Below, piece after piece: positions 51,126 through 60,200 of a DNA stretch of 64,000 nt. Position numbers and translations under genes: made by a program. Below the pieces are notes generated by a model. It was not told where the DNA came from and ran no database searches. It worked only from the letters and a program-made list of their open reading frames with translations. The stretch's first letter is position 1, and every line of letters begins with the position of its first letter. This DNA is from VXYL01 sp965116935 (GTDB taxonomy: Bacteria; Pseudomonadota; Gammaproteobacteria; Pseudomonadales; Azotimanducaceae), in the NCBI GenBank assembly GCA_965116935.1, contig OZ220737.1, forward strand, positions 4,898,001 to 4,962,000, read 5' to 3'.

Positions 51126-54100
51126 ATGAAACTACTGATCGCCAATCGAGGCGAGATCGCCATTCGCATAGCGAGGGCAGCGGCGGACCTTGGTCTTGCG
51201 TCGGTGGCCGTGAATTCGCAGGACGATGCGGCGAGCTTGCATGTTCGGGTGGCCGATGAGGCGCATGCGCTGGCTGGGGTTGGGGCAGCGGCCTATCTCG
51301 ACGAAGAGGCTGTGGTGGAGGCGGCGCGGGCCACGGGCTGCGATGCGGTGCATCCGGGATATGGGTTCCTTGCGGAACGTGCGAGCTTTGCCGAGCGCTG
51401 TGCCGAGGCCGGCATCACCTTTGTCGGGCCAAAGGTTGAACACCTTTCTCTGTTCGGCGACAAGGGGCGCGCCCGAGCCGCAGCCGTGGCTGCGGGGGTG
51501 CCGGTGGCAGGCGGCTTGGACCACGCGGTTTCGCTAGAGGAAGCGCAGGCGTTCTTCGACTCGTTGCGCGGTGGCGCGATGATCGTCAAGGCTGTCGCCG
51601 GGGGTGGTGGTCGTGGCACCCGGGTCGTGCAGGAGGCTTCTGAGGTCGAGTCCGCGTGGCACCGCTGCCAGTCCGAAGCCAAGGCGGCGTTCGGCGTCGC
51701 GGATGTCTATGTGGAGGAGTTCCTGCCCCGCGCCCGCCACATCGAGGTGCAGATTCTCGGCGATGCGGCTGGCAACGTGGCGCATCTTGGCGAGCGCGAA
51801 TGCAGCGTGCAGCGGCGGCATCAGAAGGTGGTCGAGATCGCGCCGGCACCGGCGCTCGATGGTGATCTCAGACGCCGCATCATCGACGCCGCGGTGCAGT
51901 TCGCCCGCCATCAGGGTTACGCGAGCTTGGGGACGTTCGAGTTTCTCCTAGACGCCTCGGACTCCGGGGGCGAACGCCCGTTCGTCTTCATCGAAACCAA
52001 CGCCCGGCTGCAAGTGGAGCACACCGTCACGGAAGAGGTGACCGGGGTGGACATCGTCCAGGCACAGATTCGCCTCGCCCAAGGGGCGACGCTTAAGGAA
52101 CTGGGCCTCGACGACCCCGCCATCGCCAAGCCGCGTGGCTACGCCATCCAGGCGCGGGTGAATATGGAGACGTTGGGCGAGGACGGTTCCGTGCGTCCAG
52201 CCGGGGGCGAACTCGCCGTGTATGAGGCACCAAACGGCCCCGGCGTGCGTACGGACGGCTTCGGCTACGCCGGCTATTCCACTTCCACCGCCTTCGACTC
52301 GTTGCTCGCGAAAGTGATTGGGCACTCGCCGCTGCCCGACTTCGAGGCCGCCGCCGCCCGCACGCGACGCGCTCTGTCGGAGTTTCGCATAGAGGGGGTG
52401 GGAACAAACATTCCTTTCCTGAACAACGTCTTGCAGCACGAGGACTTCCTTGCAGGCGAAGTCACCACGCGCTGGGTTGACGACAACCTGCAGCATCTGG
52501 CGGTGCCTTCGGCCGAACCTCGACAGCGGTTCGTCTCCAAGTCGGCGAATGGGCCAGCCTCCGTCGCAGATGGCTTTGCCGGCGCCCGGGTCGATACCAG
52601 CGATCCCTTGGCGCTCTTCGACCACGACGCCAAGGTGAAGTCGGAGCAGGCATCGCAACCGAGCAGCGAACCGGAGTTGCCCGCCGTGCAGGGCCCGGAC
52701 GGCGCCACCGGCGTCGGTTCGCCCATCCAAGGCACCATCGTTTCGCTCGATGTCGCGCCGGGCGACGAAGTGCGTGCCGGGCAGCAGGTGGCGGTGGTGG
52801 AGGCGATGAAGATGGAGCATGTCATCGCCGCCGAGCACGACGGCATCGTCCGGCAGGTGACGATGGCCGAAGGTGATGTGGTGCGCGAGGGCTATCCCAT
52901 CGTCTTCGTCGAGGAGGCCGAAGTCTCCGGCGGCGCCGCATCGGCAGCGGCGGAACTGGACCCCGACTACATCCGCCCCGATCTCGCGCAGACCTACGAG
53001 CGCCACGCCTACATCCTGGACGAGAACCGCCCCGATGCGGTGGCGAAGCGCTATGGCCGAGGCTACCGAATGCCCCGCGAGAACATCGAGCAGTTGATGG
53101 ACGAGGGCAGCTTCAAGGAATACTGGCCGCTCGTGGTCGCCCGCCAGCATCGCCGCCACGACATGGAGACACTGCGCCGCGACACCCCCGCGGACGGCCT
53201 CATCGCCGGCATCGGCACGGTGAACGCGGATCTCTTCGGCGAAGAGGACGCCCGCACGATGCTGGTGCACTACGACTACACGGTGTTGGCCGGAACCCAG
53301 GGCGGCCGCAACCACTACAAACAGGACCGCATGTTCGAGCTGGCACACCGGTTCCGCATCCCGCTGATCCTGTTTGGCGAAGGCGGCGGCGGACGCCCCG
53401 GCGACGACAGCGGCGGCCCCGGCGTCGCCTTCGACACCCACACCTTCACCCGCTTCTCACAGCTCTCCGGCCTCGTGCCGCTCATCAGCGTCATCAACGG
53501 TCGCACCTTCGCCGGCAATACGGCATTGGTCGCCTGCTGCGACGTCATCATCGCCACCGAACGCACCACCGTGGCAATGGGCGGCCCGGCCATGATCGAG
53601 GGCGGCGGCCTCGGGATCTACACACCCGAGGAGGTGGGGCCGATGTCATTCCAGGTGCCCAACGGCGTGGTGGACCTGCTCGCCAAGGACGAGGCCGATG
53701 CCGTGGAGGTGGCGAAGAAGTACCTGTCGTACTTCCAAGGGTCGGTAAGCGAGTGGGAAGCGCCGGATCAACGTCGCCTGCGCCACATCGTGCCGGAGAA
53801 TCGCCTGCGGCTCTACAACATGAAGGACATCATCTACACCCTGGCGGACGAGGGTTCGGTGCTGGAAATCCGCGAGAAGTTCGGCATTGGCGTCATCACC
53901 GCCTTCATCCGCGTGGAAGGTCAGCCGATGGGCGTCATTGCCAACAATCCGCACCATCTCGCCGGCGCCATCGACTCCGACGGTGCCGACAAGGGCGCCC
54001 GCTTCATCCACCTCTGCGACGCCTTCGACATCCCGGTGCTGAGCCTGATGGATTGCCCAGGGATGATGGTGGGGCCCGATGTCGAACGAACGGCCCTCGT

Positions 54101-54527
54101 GCGCCACTGCGTGCGGATGTTCAACGCCGGCGCCAACCTCACCACCCCCTTGTTCGGCGTGGTGGTGCGCAAGGCATACGGCCTCGGCGTGCAGGCCATG
54201 TGCGGCGCAAGCTCGCTGGTGGGCTTCTTCACGGTAGCCTGGCCCACTGCGGAGTTCGCCGGCATGAACATCGAGGGTTCGGTGAAACTCGGCTATCGCA
54301 AGGAACTCGCCGCCATCGAGGATGCGGAGGAACGAAGGCAGGAGTTCGAGCGCCGCGTCGCGGGTGCCTACGAAGGCGCCAAAGCCATCAACGCCGGCGT
54401 TGGCGGCGGCCTCGACGACGTCATCGACCCGGCCGACACGCGAAGCTGGATCGCCAGCAGCCTCAAGCGCCTGCCGCCGAAACAACCACGCACGGAGAAG
54501 AAGTATCCGTACATCGACACTTGGTGA
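51126..54527 (+). CDS. Single-chain biotin-dependent acyl-CoA carboxylase, 1133 aa
   Basis: Whole enzyme in one polypeptide: biotin carboxylase ~1-450 (KLLIANRGEIAIRIARAA, VKAVAGGGGRGTRVV, ETNARLQVEHTVTEEVTG); biotin carrier ~535-610 with EAMKMEHV and biotinyl K562; carboxyltransferase ~650-1133 (LVHYDYTVLAGTQG, FGEGGGGRPGDDSG, MGGPAMIEGGG, VLSLMDCPGMMVG). Most acyl-CoA carboxylases split these into two subunits; a single-chain form is known as the long-chain acyl-CoA carboxylase (LCC) type. The ATP-grasp, biotin and both oxyanion loops appear intact. Substrate (acetyl-, propionyl- or longer acyl-CoA) is not fixed by sequence. ATG follows GGAGGGG. Confidence 0.88.
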   Translation: MKLLIANRGEIAIRIARAAADLGLASVAVNSQDDAASLHVRVADEAHALAGVGAAAYLDEEAVVEAARATGCDAVHPGYGFLAERASFAERCAEAGITFVGPKVEHLSLFGDKGRARAAAVAAGVPVAGGLDHAVSLEEAQAFFDSLRGGAMIVKAVAGGGGRGTRVVQEASEVESAWHRCQSEAKAAFGVADVYVEEFLPRARHIEVQILGDAAGNVAHLGERECSVQRRHQKVVEIAPAPALDGDLRRRIIDAAVQFARHQGYASLGTFEFLLDASDSGGERPFVFIETNARLQVEHTVTEEVTGVDIVQAQIRLAQGATLKELGLDDPAIAKPRGYAIQARVNMETLGEDGSVRPAGGELAVYEAPNGPGVRTDGFGYAGYSTSTAFDSLLAKVIGHSPLPDFEAAAARTRRALSEFRIEGVGTNIPFLNNVLQHEDFLAGEVTTRWVDDNLQHLAVPSAEPRQRFVSKSANGPASVADGFAGARVDTSDPLALFDHDAKVKSEQASQPSSEPELPAVQGPDGATGVGSPIQGTIVSLDVAPGDEVRAGQQVAVVEAMKMEHVIAAEHDGIVRQVTMAEGDVVREGYPIVFVEEAEVSGGAASAAAELDPDYIRPDLAQTYERHAYILDENRPDAVAKRYGRGYRMPRENIEQLMDEGSFKEYWPLVVARQHRRHDMETLRRDTPADGLIAGIGTVNADLFGEEDARTMLVHYDYTVLAGTQGGRNHYKQDRMFELAHRFRIPLILFGEGGGGRPGDDSGGPGVAFDTHTFTRFSQLSGLVPLISVINGRTFAGNTALVACCDVIIATERTTVAMGGPAMIEGGGLGIYTPEEVGPMSFQVPNGVVDLLAKDEADAVEVAKKYLSYFQGSVSEWEAPDQRRLRHIVPENRLRLYNMKDIIYTLADEGSVLEIREKFGIGVITAFIRVEGQPMGVIANNPHHLAGAIDSDGADKGARFIHLCDAFDIPVLSLMDCPGMMVGPDVERTALVRHCVRMFNAGANLTTPLFGVVVRKAYGLGVQAMCGASSLVGFFTVAWPTAEFAGMNIEGSVKLGYRKELAAIEDAEERRQEFERRVAGAYEGAKAINAGVGGGLDDVIDPADTRSWIASSLKRLPPKQPRTEKKYPYIDTW

Positions 54528-54528
54528 G

Positions 54529-54993
54529 GCGCCGGCGAAGGCGGGGCCGCGCGATGGCCTTGACGACCCACACGCCGCCACGGCTAGCGTCGAGGGCACC
54601 CTGCGCCGCATCTTCCGCGCTGGCGGCTTTCACGCCTTCCCAACGAACCCGACAGACCGCGACACGCTGCTGGCGGTGGTCGCCTGCACGCTCGAACGCC
54701 AGCGCCCCTACGCGGAGCAGGAAATCAACGAGGCCCTCATTGCCTGGCTCGCTTCGGTGCGGGGAACACCGGACCACGTAACCCTGCGCCGTCGCATGAT
54801 CGACTGCGGCTTCCTCAAACGCACCCCCAATGGCTCCCGCTACTACCTGAACTACGGCCGAGTCGTCGACACCCTAGGCGCTGGGCGTGCTGAGGTGGAC
54901 GCTGGCGGAATCGTCGCCGGCATCCTGTGCGAGCGCGAGGCTCGCAAGCGTTCGCATTTGGCTCGGAGCGAAACGACCTCGGCAGGCGGATGA
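54529..54993 (+). CDS. DUF2087-domain protein, start unclear
   Basis: From about 54592 the frame reads VEGTLRRIFRAGGFHAFP, RDTLLAVVACTLERQRPYAE, QEINEALIAWL, VTLRRRMIDCGFLKR and YYLN, the DUF2087 fold (a winged-helix-like domain often at the C-terminus of ArsR-type regulators). The odd point is that no ATG, GTG or TTG occurs in this frame between the carboxylase stop and the domain; the start must lie inside the carboxylase gene, use a rare codon (CTG at about 54601), or be hidden by an indel. The coordinates given begin at the first codon after the carboxylase stop. Possibly a regulator of the carboxylase. Confidence 0.6.
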   Translation, partial: APAKAGPRDGLDDPHAATASVEGTLRRIFRAGGFHAFPTNPTDRDTLLAVVACTLERQRPYAEQEINEALIAWLASVRGTPDHVTLRRRMIDCGFLKRTPNGSRYYLNYGRVVDTLGAGRAEVDAGGIVAGILCEREARKRSHLARSETTSAGG

Positions 54994-55036
54994 TTGCATC
55001 GTCTGGCACGGGTGTGCCTGTCCAAGCGCGGGCACC

Positions 55037-56422
55037 GTGCTAAGCCGTCGCGCCGCATTGGCACATGGGCTGGCTGCTGCCGGACTCGGGGCCGCGGCAT
55101 CCGCAGTGGCGGGCAGCCGCCTTAGCCGCGGCGAGGCGAACGCGGCTCGTGGTGAACGAGTGGTCATCGTCGGCGCTGGTATCGCAGGTTTGGCCGCCGC
55201 GGCGGAACTGCGTGCCAGTGGGTTCGCCAATGTGGTCGTTTTGGAAGCCCGAGACCGCATCGGGGGACGCATTTGGACGGACACATTCGGCGGTGGCATT
55301 CCAATCGACCTTGGCGCCTCTTGGATTCACGGCGTCAAGGGCAATCCGATCTCGGCCATCGCCTCGGACCTCGGGATCGCGACCTCGCCAACCGACTACG
55401 ATAACGACGTAGTCCATTTCCACGATGGCGGCGCGCCGCCGGAGCACGCAGAGGACATCCTCGACGGGTTCTGGTCGTCTGCAAGGAAACGTCCGCGCCA
55501 AAGCCTTGCCGCCGCATACAGCAGCTACGCCGCCACTGGCGAGCTCGGTGTCCGCGAACGACGCTATCTGGCCCACGAACTCAACACCATCGTCGAGCAC
55601 GAGTTCGGCGCCGATGTCGGAAGGCTCTCACTCGAGAGCATCACCGGGGGAAGGGCATACCGGGGACGCGATGTCGTCTTCCCAGGCGGCTACCGCCAGA
55701 TCCTCGATGCGCTGGTTCCCGGCTTGGACATCAGGTGCGCCGACGCCGTGATAAGCATCGACTACGCCGACTCGCCGATCGTCGTCACCGTCGCTTCTGG
55801 CGCCACCTACGAAGCTTCAGCCGTGATCGTCACCCTCCCCCTCGGTGTCCTCAAACAGGGAGCGGTCTCGTTTCGCCCGGCGCTTCCGGCGCCGAAACAG
55901 CGAGCGATGGAACTGCTTCAGATGGGGGTGCTGAACAAGACCTGCCTGCTGTTCGACGAGGTCTTCTGGGAGCAGGACGCGCAAGTCATCGGCTATGTCG
56001 GCCGAGCCCCAGGCCAATGGGCAGAGACCCTGAACCTCTACCCAGCCACCGGCCTCCCGATGCTCATGATGTTCAACGCCGGCAACGTGGCGACCGAGCT
56101 CGAGCGCCTGTCGGACGCCGACACCGTAGCACTGGCACTCGCAGCGCTTGGCGAGATGTATGGCACCACCCCACAACCAAGGGACGCTCGGGTGACGCGC
56201 TGGTTCTCGGACCCGTGGTCGCACGGCGCCTACTCCTACGTCCCCATCGGCGCATCGTTCGAGCAACACGCAGAGCTCGCGGCGCCAATCGACAGCCGCC
56301 TGTTCTTCGCCGGCGAAGCAACCACCAAGGATTACCCGGCCACCGTCCACGGCGCATACCTAACCGGCCAACGAGCAGCAGCGCAGATTGCTGAAACCAC
56401 CCACCGCCGCCGGGCCCGGTGA
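55037..56422 (+). CDS. FAD-dependent amine oxidase, putative Tat substrate, 461 aa
   Basis: GTG at 55037 starts LSRRAALAHGLAAAGLGAA, a twin-arginine-like signal, so the folded flavoprotein is probably exported. FAD site VVIVGAGIAGLAAAAELRAS (GxGxxG at 46-51) and VVLEARDRIGGRIWTD; C-terminal FFAGEATTKDYPATVHGAYL completes the flavin site. Resembles lysine-specific-demethylase/polyamine-oxidase type enzymes (DLGASWIHGVKGNPI). Substrate amine unknown. Earlier in-frame codons to 54887 overlap the DUF2087 gene and look non-coding. Confidence 0.85.
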   Translation: MLSRRAALAHGLAAAGLGAAASAVAGSRLSRGEANAARGERVVIVGAGIAGLAAAAELRASGFANVVVLEARDRIGGRIWTDTFGGGIPIDLGASWIHGVKGNPISAIASDLGIATSPTDYDNDVVHFHDGGAPPEHAEDILDGFWSSARKRPRQSLAAAYSSYAATGELGVRERRYLAHELNTIVEHEFGADVGRLSLESITGGRAYRGRDVVFPGGYRQILDALVPGLDIRCADAVISIDYADSPIVVTVASGATYEASAVIVTLPLGVLKQGAVSFRPALPAPKQRAMELLQMGVLNKTCLLFDEVFWEQDAQVIGYVGRAPGQWAETLNLYPATGLPMLMMFNAGNVATELERLSDADTVALALAALGEMYGTTPQPRDARVTRWFSDPWSHGAYSYVPIGASFEQHAELAAPIDSRLFFAGEATTKDYPATVHGAYLTGQRAAAQIAETTHRRRAR

Positions 56423-56448
56423 TCCGAGACGGGACATTCCCGCCACCG

Positions 56449-56886
56449 CTACCCGTCGAGGCGCTGGCGCATTTCCGTGCCGAGTGGCTCGAAGCCGTAC
56501 TTGGCGTAGAAGGGCCGGTTGTGTTCGGTGGTTGGGAGCAGGTACAGGCCCATTTCGGGGCAGCCTCTTGCCTTCGCTGCGTCGATGGTCGCTTGCACCA
56601 GTCGGCCGCCCAAGTTTCGACCTCTTGCATTGGCGGAGACGATGAGTTCCTCGAGTTGGCAGTATTCGCCGCGATAACGGAGCGCGAGATTGAAGCTCAC
56701 CGTCGCCATGCCGAGTACCACGCCGTTTTCGACTGCGACGATGATCTGGCCGCGATCCTTGGTTAGGAGGGCCTGAAACGTCTCTCCGAGGCTTGGATCT
56801 GGTTCTGTTCCGGTTGCTGCACCGAGTTCGCCCAAGAGGGCGGCGCAAGCAGCCTCGTCGTCGGGCGTCGCAGTCCTGATTTGCAT
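56449..56886 (-). CDS. GNAT-family N-acetyltransferase, 145 aa
   Basis: Begins MQIRTATPDDEAACAALLGE; motif A is LEELIVSANARGRNLGGRLV (Q/R-x-x-G-x-G/A type), then QATIDAAKARGCPEMGLYLL and NRPFYAKYGFEP, typical of GNAT proteins. ATG at 56886 with AAGGA 9 nt upstream. The extended frame to 57408 is shadow. Substrate unknown. Convergent with the amine oxidase gene, 26 bp apart. Confidence 0.83.
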   Translation of the reverse strand: MQIRTATPDDEAACAALLGELGAATGTEPDPSLGETFQALLTKDRGQIIVAVENGVVLGMATVSFNLALRYRGEYCQLEELIVSANARGRNLGGRLVQATIDAAKARGCPEMGLYLLPTTEHNRPFYAKYGFEPLGTEMRQRLDG

Positions 56887-57141
56887 CGTGGTTGTTCCTT
56901 CGGCCGGTCCCTTCGCTTGAAGTTTAGGCGAGCTGCGCACGCGAAGGCACCGCTTCCATCGGGCCTTGCCCTTGGGTTTCCCAAACGTAGCTTCCAAGGA
57001 GCGTACGCCATGCGAACCAAGCGAGTGCCATTTGAGTCGATGGGGCCTCCTCGTCGGAAGGGGGTCCGAGGTGCATGGCGGTTGCCGAACCACGGCACAG
57101 GATATACAGTTGGCCATGCGTATATGGTTGGAGAACGACTC

Positions 57142-57375
57142 ATGCAGGTCGCGAGATGGGGGAACAGCCTGGCTGTCCGGATTCCCGCTGTGGTGGTCGA
57201 GGCGCTCGGTCTGGCCGAGGGAATGGACGTCGAGATCCGCGTGGCCAAGGACGGTGCGTTCGAACTCGGTCGAGTCGAGGATCCCGGAGAGATTCTGGCT
57301 CGCATCCGCAAGTACCGTGGAAGGATGCCGCGTGATTTCCGCTTCGACCGCGAGGCTGCGAATGCGCGAGAGTGA
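57142..57375 (+). CDS. AbrB/MazE-type (VapB) antitoxin, 77 aa
   Basis: MQVARWGNSLAVRIPAVVVE and LGLAEGMDVEIRV form the swapped-hairpin AbrB domain; the C-terminus (GEILARIRKYRGRMPRDFRF) is the toxin-binding tail. GGAGAAC lies 6-7 nt before the ATG. Upstream, ATATAC (57102-57107) and GTATAT (57120-57125) form a short inverted repeat that may be the operator. It overlaps the PIN toxin gene by 14 nt. Confidence 0.85.
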   Translation: MQVARWGNSLAVRIPAVVVEALGLAEGMDVEIRVAKDGAFELGRVEDPGEILARIRKYRGRMPRDFRFDREAANARE

Positions 57376-57790
57376 CGCCGCGCATGGACGCCCGTTTCTT
57401 GATACCAACGTGCTTCTTTACGCGATTTCTGATGACAGCCCCAAGGCGGATCGCGCCGAGGCCCTGCTGCGAGCTGGCGGCACAGTGAGCGTGCAGGTAT
57501 TGAACGAGTTCGCTGCCGTTGCGAGCCGCAAGTTTGGGTTACGGGCTGGCGAGGTGGCCGAACTGCTTGCCGGCATCCGTCATTTCTGCCGGGTGGAGCC
57601 CCTCACAGTCGATACTCATGACTTGGGCATGGCGTACTTTGCGCGCTTCCAGTATTCGGTGTATGACAGCATGATCCTTGCTGCCGCAACGCTGGCGGAT
57701 TGCGGCGTGGTCCTGACCGAAGACATGCGCTCTGGCCAGCGCATCGCCGACACGCTGCTAATCATGAATCCCTTTGCCACGGTGCAGTAA
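57362..57790 (+). CDS. PIN-domain (VapC-type) ribonuclease toxin, 142 aa
   Basis: PIN fold with its acidic active site: FLDTNVLLYAISDD (D14), QVLNEFAAVASRK (conserved E), YDSMILAAATLADC and LTEDM (two aspartates). VapC toxins cut tRNA or rRNA; target unknown. ATG at 57362 overlaps the antitoxin by 14 nt, the usual coupling. Intact and full length, unlike the second PIN gene at 61500-61959. Confidence 0.9.
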   Translation: MRESDAAHGRPFLDTNVLLYAISDDSPKADRAEALLRAGGTVSVQVLNEFAAVASRKFGLRAGEVAELLAGIRHFCRVEPLTVDTHDLGMAYFARFQYSVYDSMILAAATLADCGVVLTEDMRSGQRIADTLLIMNPFATVQ

Positions 57791-57798
57791 ACGGTTCG

Positions 57799-58995
57799 AT
57801 GCAGCTTCGTGAGCCACTCCATTACGCGCGCTGGTTCGTCGGCACGCTTGGGCGGCAGTTCGTGGCGCGGGGGTGCATGGGGGCGGCGGCGGCGCTGACG
57901 TTTACCACCCTCATTGCAGTCGTGCCGTTCATGGCCGTCGTCTATCGGGTGCTGTCGCTCCTGCCGGGGTTTGACGACACGGGCGACGCCATCACCCGCT
58001 TCATCTTTCGCAACTTTGTGGCCGGTTCGAGCGATGTGCTGCTCGAGAAGATGCAGGAGTTCTCGGCCAACGCCAACGAACTGACGTTGCTTGGCCTCGC
58101 GTTTGTCTTTGCCACCACGCTGCTGTTGGTGCGCAGCGTTGAGCAGACGTTTAACGCGATCTGGGGCGTGCCCGTGCGTCGACGCGGCGGGGCGCGCTTT
58201 TTCACCTATTGGGGGGTGGTGACGTTGGGCGTGCCGCTGGTTGGCGTCGCGGTGACGGCGGCGAGCTATGACTTTGGGCTGTCGTTTCTGGCGGATCGCG
58301 AGGCCGGGCAGCTTCAGTGGCTGCCTCCGGCGGCGACTGCGGCCACGTTTGCCCTGCTCTACTACGCGGTGCCATCGGCGCCCGTTCGGGTGCTTCACGC
58401 CGTGGCCGGCGGGGTCGTGACGGCGGCGGCGCTTGAGGGGGCAAAGGTGGCGTTTGGCGCCGTGGTGCCATTGCTCCAGCATCAGTTCATCTATGGGGCA
58501 TTCGCCGTGCTGCCCCTGTTTCTTGCGGGCGTGTATCTGCTTTGGGCTCTGGTGCTGGCCGGGGCGGTGCTGGTGCACACGATGGGAATGCGACCGGCGC
58601 CGGCAGATGTCGGCTCGCTGCCCCTCGTGCTTCGTTGCTTGGCCGTTGTGCGGCTGTTGCGGAATGCGCATGGCGAGGGCAAGGCGGTTTCGGAGGCGGC
58701 GGTGGGCGAGGAGGGGGCGTTCGCCGACGAGGAGCGCGAACGCGTCCTCCGCGTTTTGGAAGAGACGGGCGTCGCGAGGCTTGTGGCTGGCGACGAATCA
58801 CCTGGCGGCGATCGGTGTTGGGTGCTTGGTCGCAGCCTGCGGCGGGTAACGTTGTGGGAGCTTTGCCAACGTCTTCCGGATGGGCTCGATGGAGGCATTC
58901 AGGGCGACGACGCGGCGGCAGAACGGCTGCGCACGTTTGCGGAGCACGTTCGGCTGGACTTGGGGGTGAATGTGGAAGATGTACTGGGGCGGTGA
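57799..58995 (+). CDS. YihY/RbnBN-family inner-membrane protein, 398 aa
   Basis: About six transmembrane helices (ALTFTTLIAVVPFMAVVYRV, LTLLGLAFVFATTLLLV, YWGVVTLGVPLVGVAVTAA, FAVLPLFLAGVYLLWALVLA and others) with the family motif VRSVEQTFNAIWGV. A C-terminal ~120-aa cytoplasmic extension (SEAAVGEEGAFADEERERVL, winged-helix-like) follows, as in many YihY proteins. Once called ribonuclease BN, though YihY itself is not a nuclease; function uncertain. ATG at 57799, 8 bp after the toxin gene. Confidence 0.87.
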   Translation: MQLREPLHYARWFVGTLGRQFVARGCMGAAAALTFTTLIAVVPFMAVVYRVLSLLPGFDDTGDAITRFIFRNFVAGSSDVLLEKMQEFSANANELTLLGLAFVFATTLLLVRSVEQTFNAIWGVPVRRRGGARFFTYWGVVTLGVPLVGVAVTAASYDFGLSFLADREAGQLQWLPPAATAATFALLYYAVPSAPVRVLHAVAGGVVTAAALEGAKVAFGAVVPLLQHQFIYGAFAVLPLFLAGVYLLWALVLAGAVLVHTMGMRPAPADVGSLPLVLRCLAVVRLLRNAHGEGKAVSEAAVGEEGAFADEERERVLRVLEETGVARLVAGDESPGGDRCWVLGRSLRRVTLWELCQRLPDGLDGGIQGDDAAAERLRTFAEHVRLDLGVNVEDVLGR

Positions 58996-59060
58996 CTACA
59001 GTGCCCCTTTCGGCGCTAGCGGTCCGTCAGATTTGGCGGCGGCCATGCGGCTGCCGGGCA

Positions 59061-59171
59061 GGGCGACGCGTGCGTCGCCCCTACGGGCTGCCGGACAGGG
59101 CGACGCATGTGTTGCCCTACGGACAGGCGCCGGTCACGCCTCGGGCCGTAGGGGCGACGCATGCGTCGCCC
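59061..59171. repeat. Cluster of three REP-like palindromes
   Basis: GGGCGACGCGTGCGTCGCCC followed by CTAC (59061-59084), GGGCGACGCATGTGTTGCCC followed by TAC (59098-59120), and GTAGGGGCGACGCATGCGTC... in the opposite orientation (59148-59171). Each is a near-perfect hairpin. The layout is a doublet plus an extra direct copy, in the noncoding region after the YihY gene. Confidence 0.8.
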
Positions 59172-59250
59172 TTCGTCCACCATTGCCGCAAGGCGCAGCG
59201 TTGGCGCTCTTCGGGTGGCCCTCCCTCATGCGCCAGCTTTCTCGGCGTGC

Positions 59251-59272
59251 CCACCCCGCCGAGGACGCCGAG
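59251..59272. repeat. 22-bp direct repeat, copy 1
   Basis: CCACCCCGCCGAGGACGCCG plus AG, identical at 60151-60172, exactly 900 bp apart. Both copies lie in noncoding DNA beside REPIN-like doublets and flank the frameshifted outer-membrane gene, which may mark a past rearrangement or a second repeat family. Confidence 0.6.
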
Positions 59273-59302
59273 TCGCGGACACGGATCGAGCCTCGATGGG
59301 CT

Positions 59303-59377
59303 GTAGGGTACGGGCTTGTCCCGTCCCGTGCCGACTCCGTAGCGAGCGCCTATCGCGCGACGGGGCGTGTTCCTACA
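59303..59377. repeat. REPIN-like inverted doublet
   Basis: GTAGGGTACGGGCTTGTCCC... from 59303 to 59327 and an inverted, diverged partner CGACGGGGCGTGTTCCTAC at 59359-59377. 75 bp overall. The TAG of the right arm, read on the minus strand, is the stop codon of the outer-membrane gene. Confidence 0.65.
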
Positions 59378-60084
59378 GTTTGACCCCAACGGAAACGGCG
59401 ATGGCCTGGGTCTCGAAGGTTTCGAAGTTGACACCGGTGTCGTCCTGAGGGCCGTCGCCCCGGAACCAGGTTAGGCGCAATCCGATGTAGTTGAGCGGGG
59501 TGATGTCGTAGCGTACGCCCGCGTGTGCCGCGAAGCCGGTTTCGTACTGGTTTGCGTTCTCCACGAGCAGCACGCCGTAGCCGGCGCCCACGTACGGGAC
59601 GATGGCGCCAAGGTCGAGGTCGAAGAAGACATTGCCCGTGGCGATGACGGTTCTGTGATTGAAGTCGAGGCCGAGCTCGGACACCCGCATCGGCGGTGAG
59701 GGGCGAGTTGTCTGGCGTGTCTGGCACGTCGACGCCGTTGATGCTGAGGTCGGCGGCGAGATTGGCGTTGCTGAGGTCCGGCTGGAAGCCATCAAGGCTC
59801 GCCGAGATGCGCAGCGAAGTTCCGAACACCTCGTCCACGCCGAACTCCGCCCCGAGGGCGAAGGTGTCGTCGTAGGAGAGGTGCCCGGCCACGTCCCCTT
59901 CGAGCCGCGCGAAGCCGATGGTGGAGTCGATGACTCCGGTGCCGGACATGTCGCCTAGCGCGATGGCCCCAACTCGTCCCTCGATGTAGGAACCGCCGGC
60001 ATGGGCAGCCGCGCCGAGCGCAAGCAACACGAGGCCGGCCAATGCCCGCAAAGCGCCGTGCGACCGGCGTGGGATCGCGGACAT
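59373..60084 (-). pseudogene. Outer-membrane beta-barrel protein, frameshifted (~236 aa)
   Basis: ATG at 60084, with AGGAG before it, gives a signal peptide (LRALAGLVLLALGAAAHA) and strands such as GSYIEGRVGAIAL and GHLSYDDTFALGAEFGV. The frame goes wrong near 59690; one base later the protein continues VSELGLDFNHRTVIATGNVF to YIGLRLTWFRGDG and AIAVSVGVKL at 59373. Removing one G from GCGGGT restores a single 236-residue barrel with the usual alternating pattern. Resembles small porin-like or OmpA-type eight-stranded barrels. Whether the lesion is real or a sequencing error cannot be told. Confidence 0.72.
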
Positions 60085-60150
60085 TGTTGCTCCTGGCGCG
60101 GGCATGGCGGTGTTGGATTCTACTTGGGATGGTCGGCTCCTTTGGAGTGT

Positions 60151-60172
60151 CCACCCCGCCGAGGACGCCGAG
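60151..60172. repeat. 22-bp direct repeat, copy 2
   Basis: Identical to 59251-59272. Lies 29 bp left of the REPIN-like doublet at 60201. Confidence 0.6.
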
Positions 60173-60200
60173 GCGTTGACGCCGGGAGGAGCAAGATGCT

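Noticed and set aside
54554..54781. Plus-strand frame starting ATG at 54554
   Set aside because: Has a normal start but Arg/Ala/Cys-rich shadow composition; the DUF2087 signature lies in a different frame.
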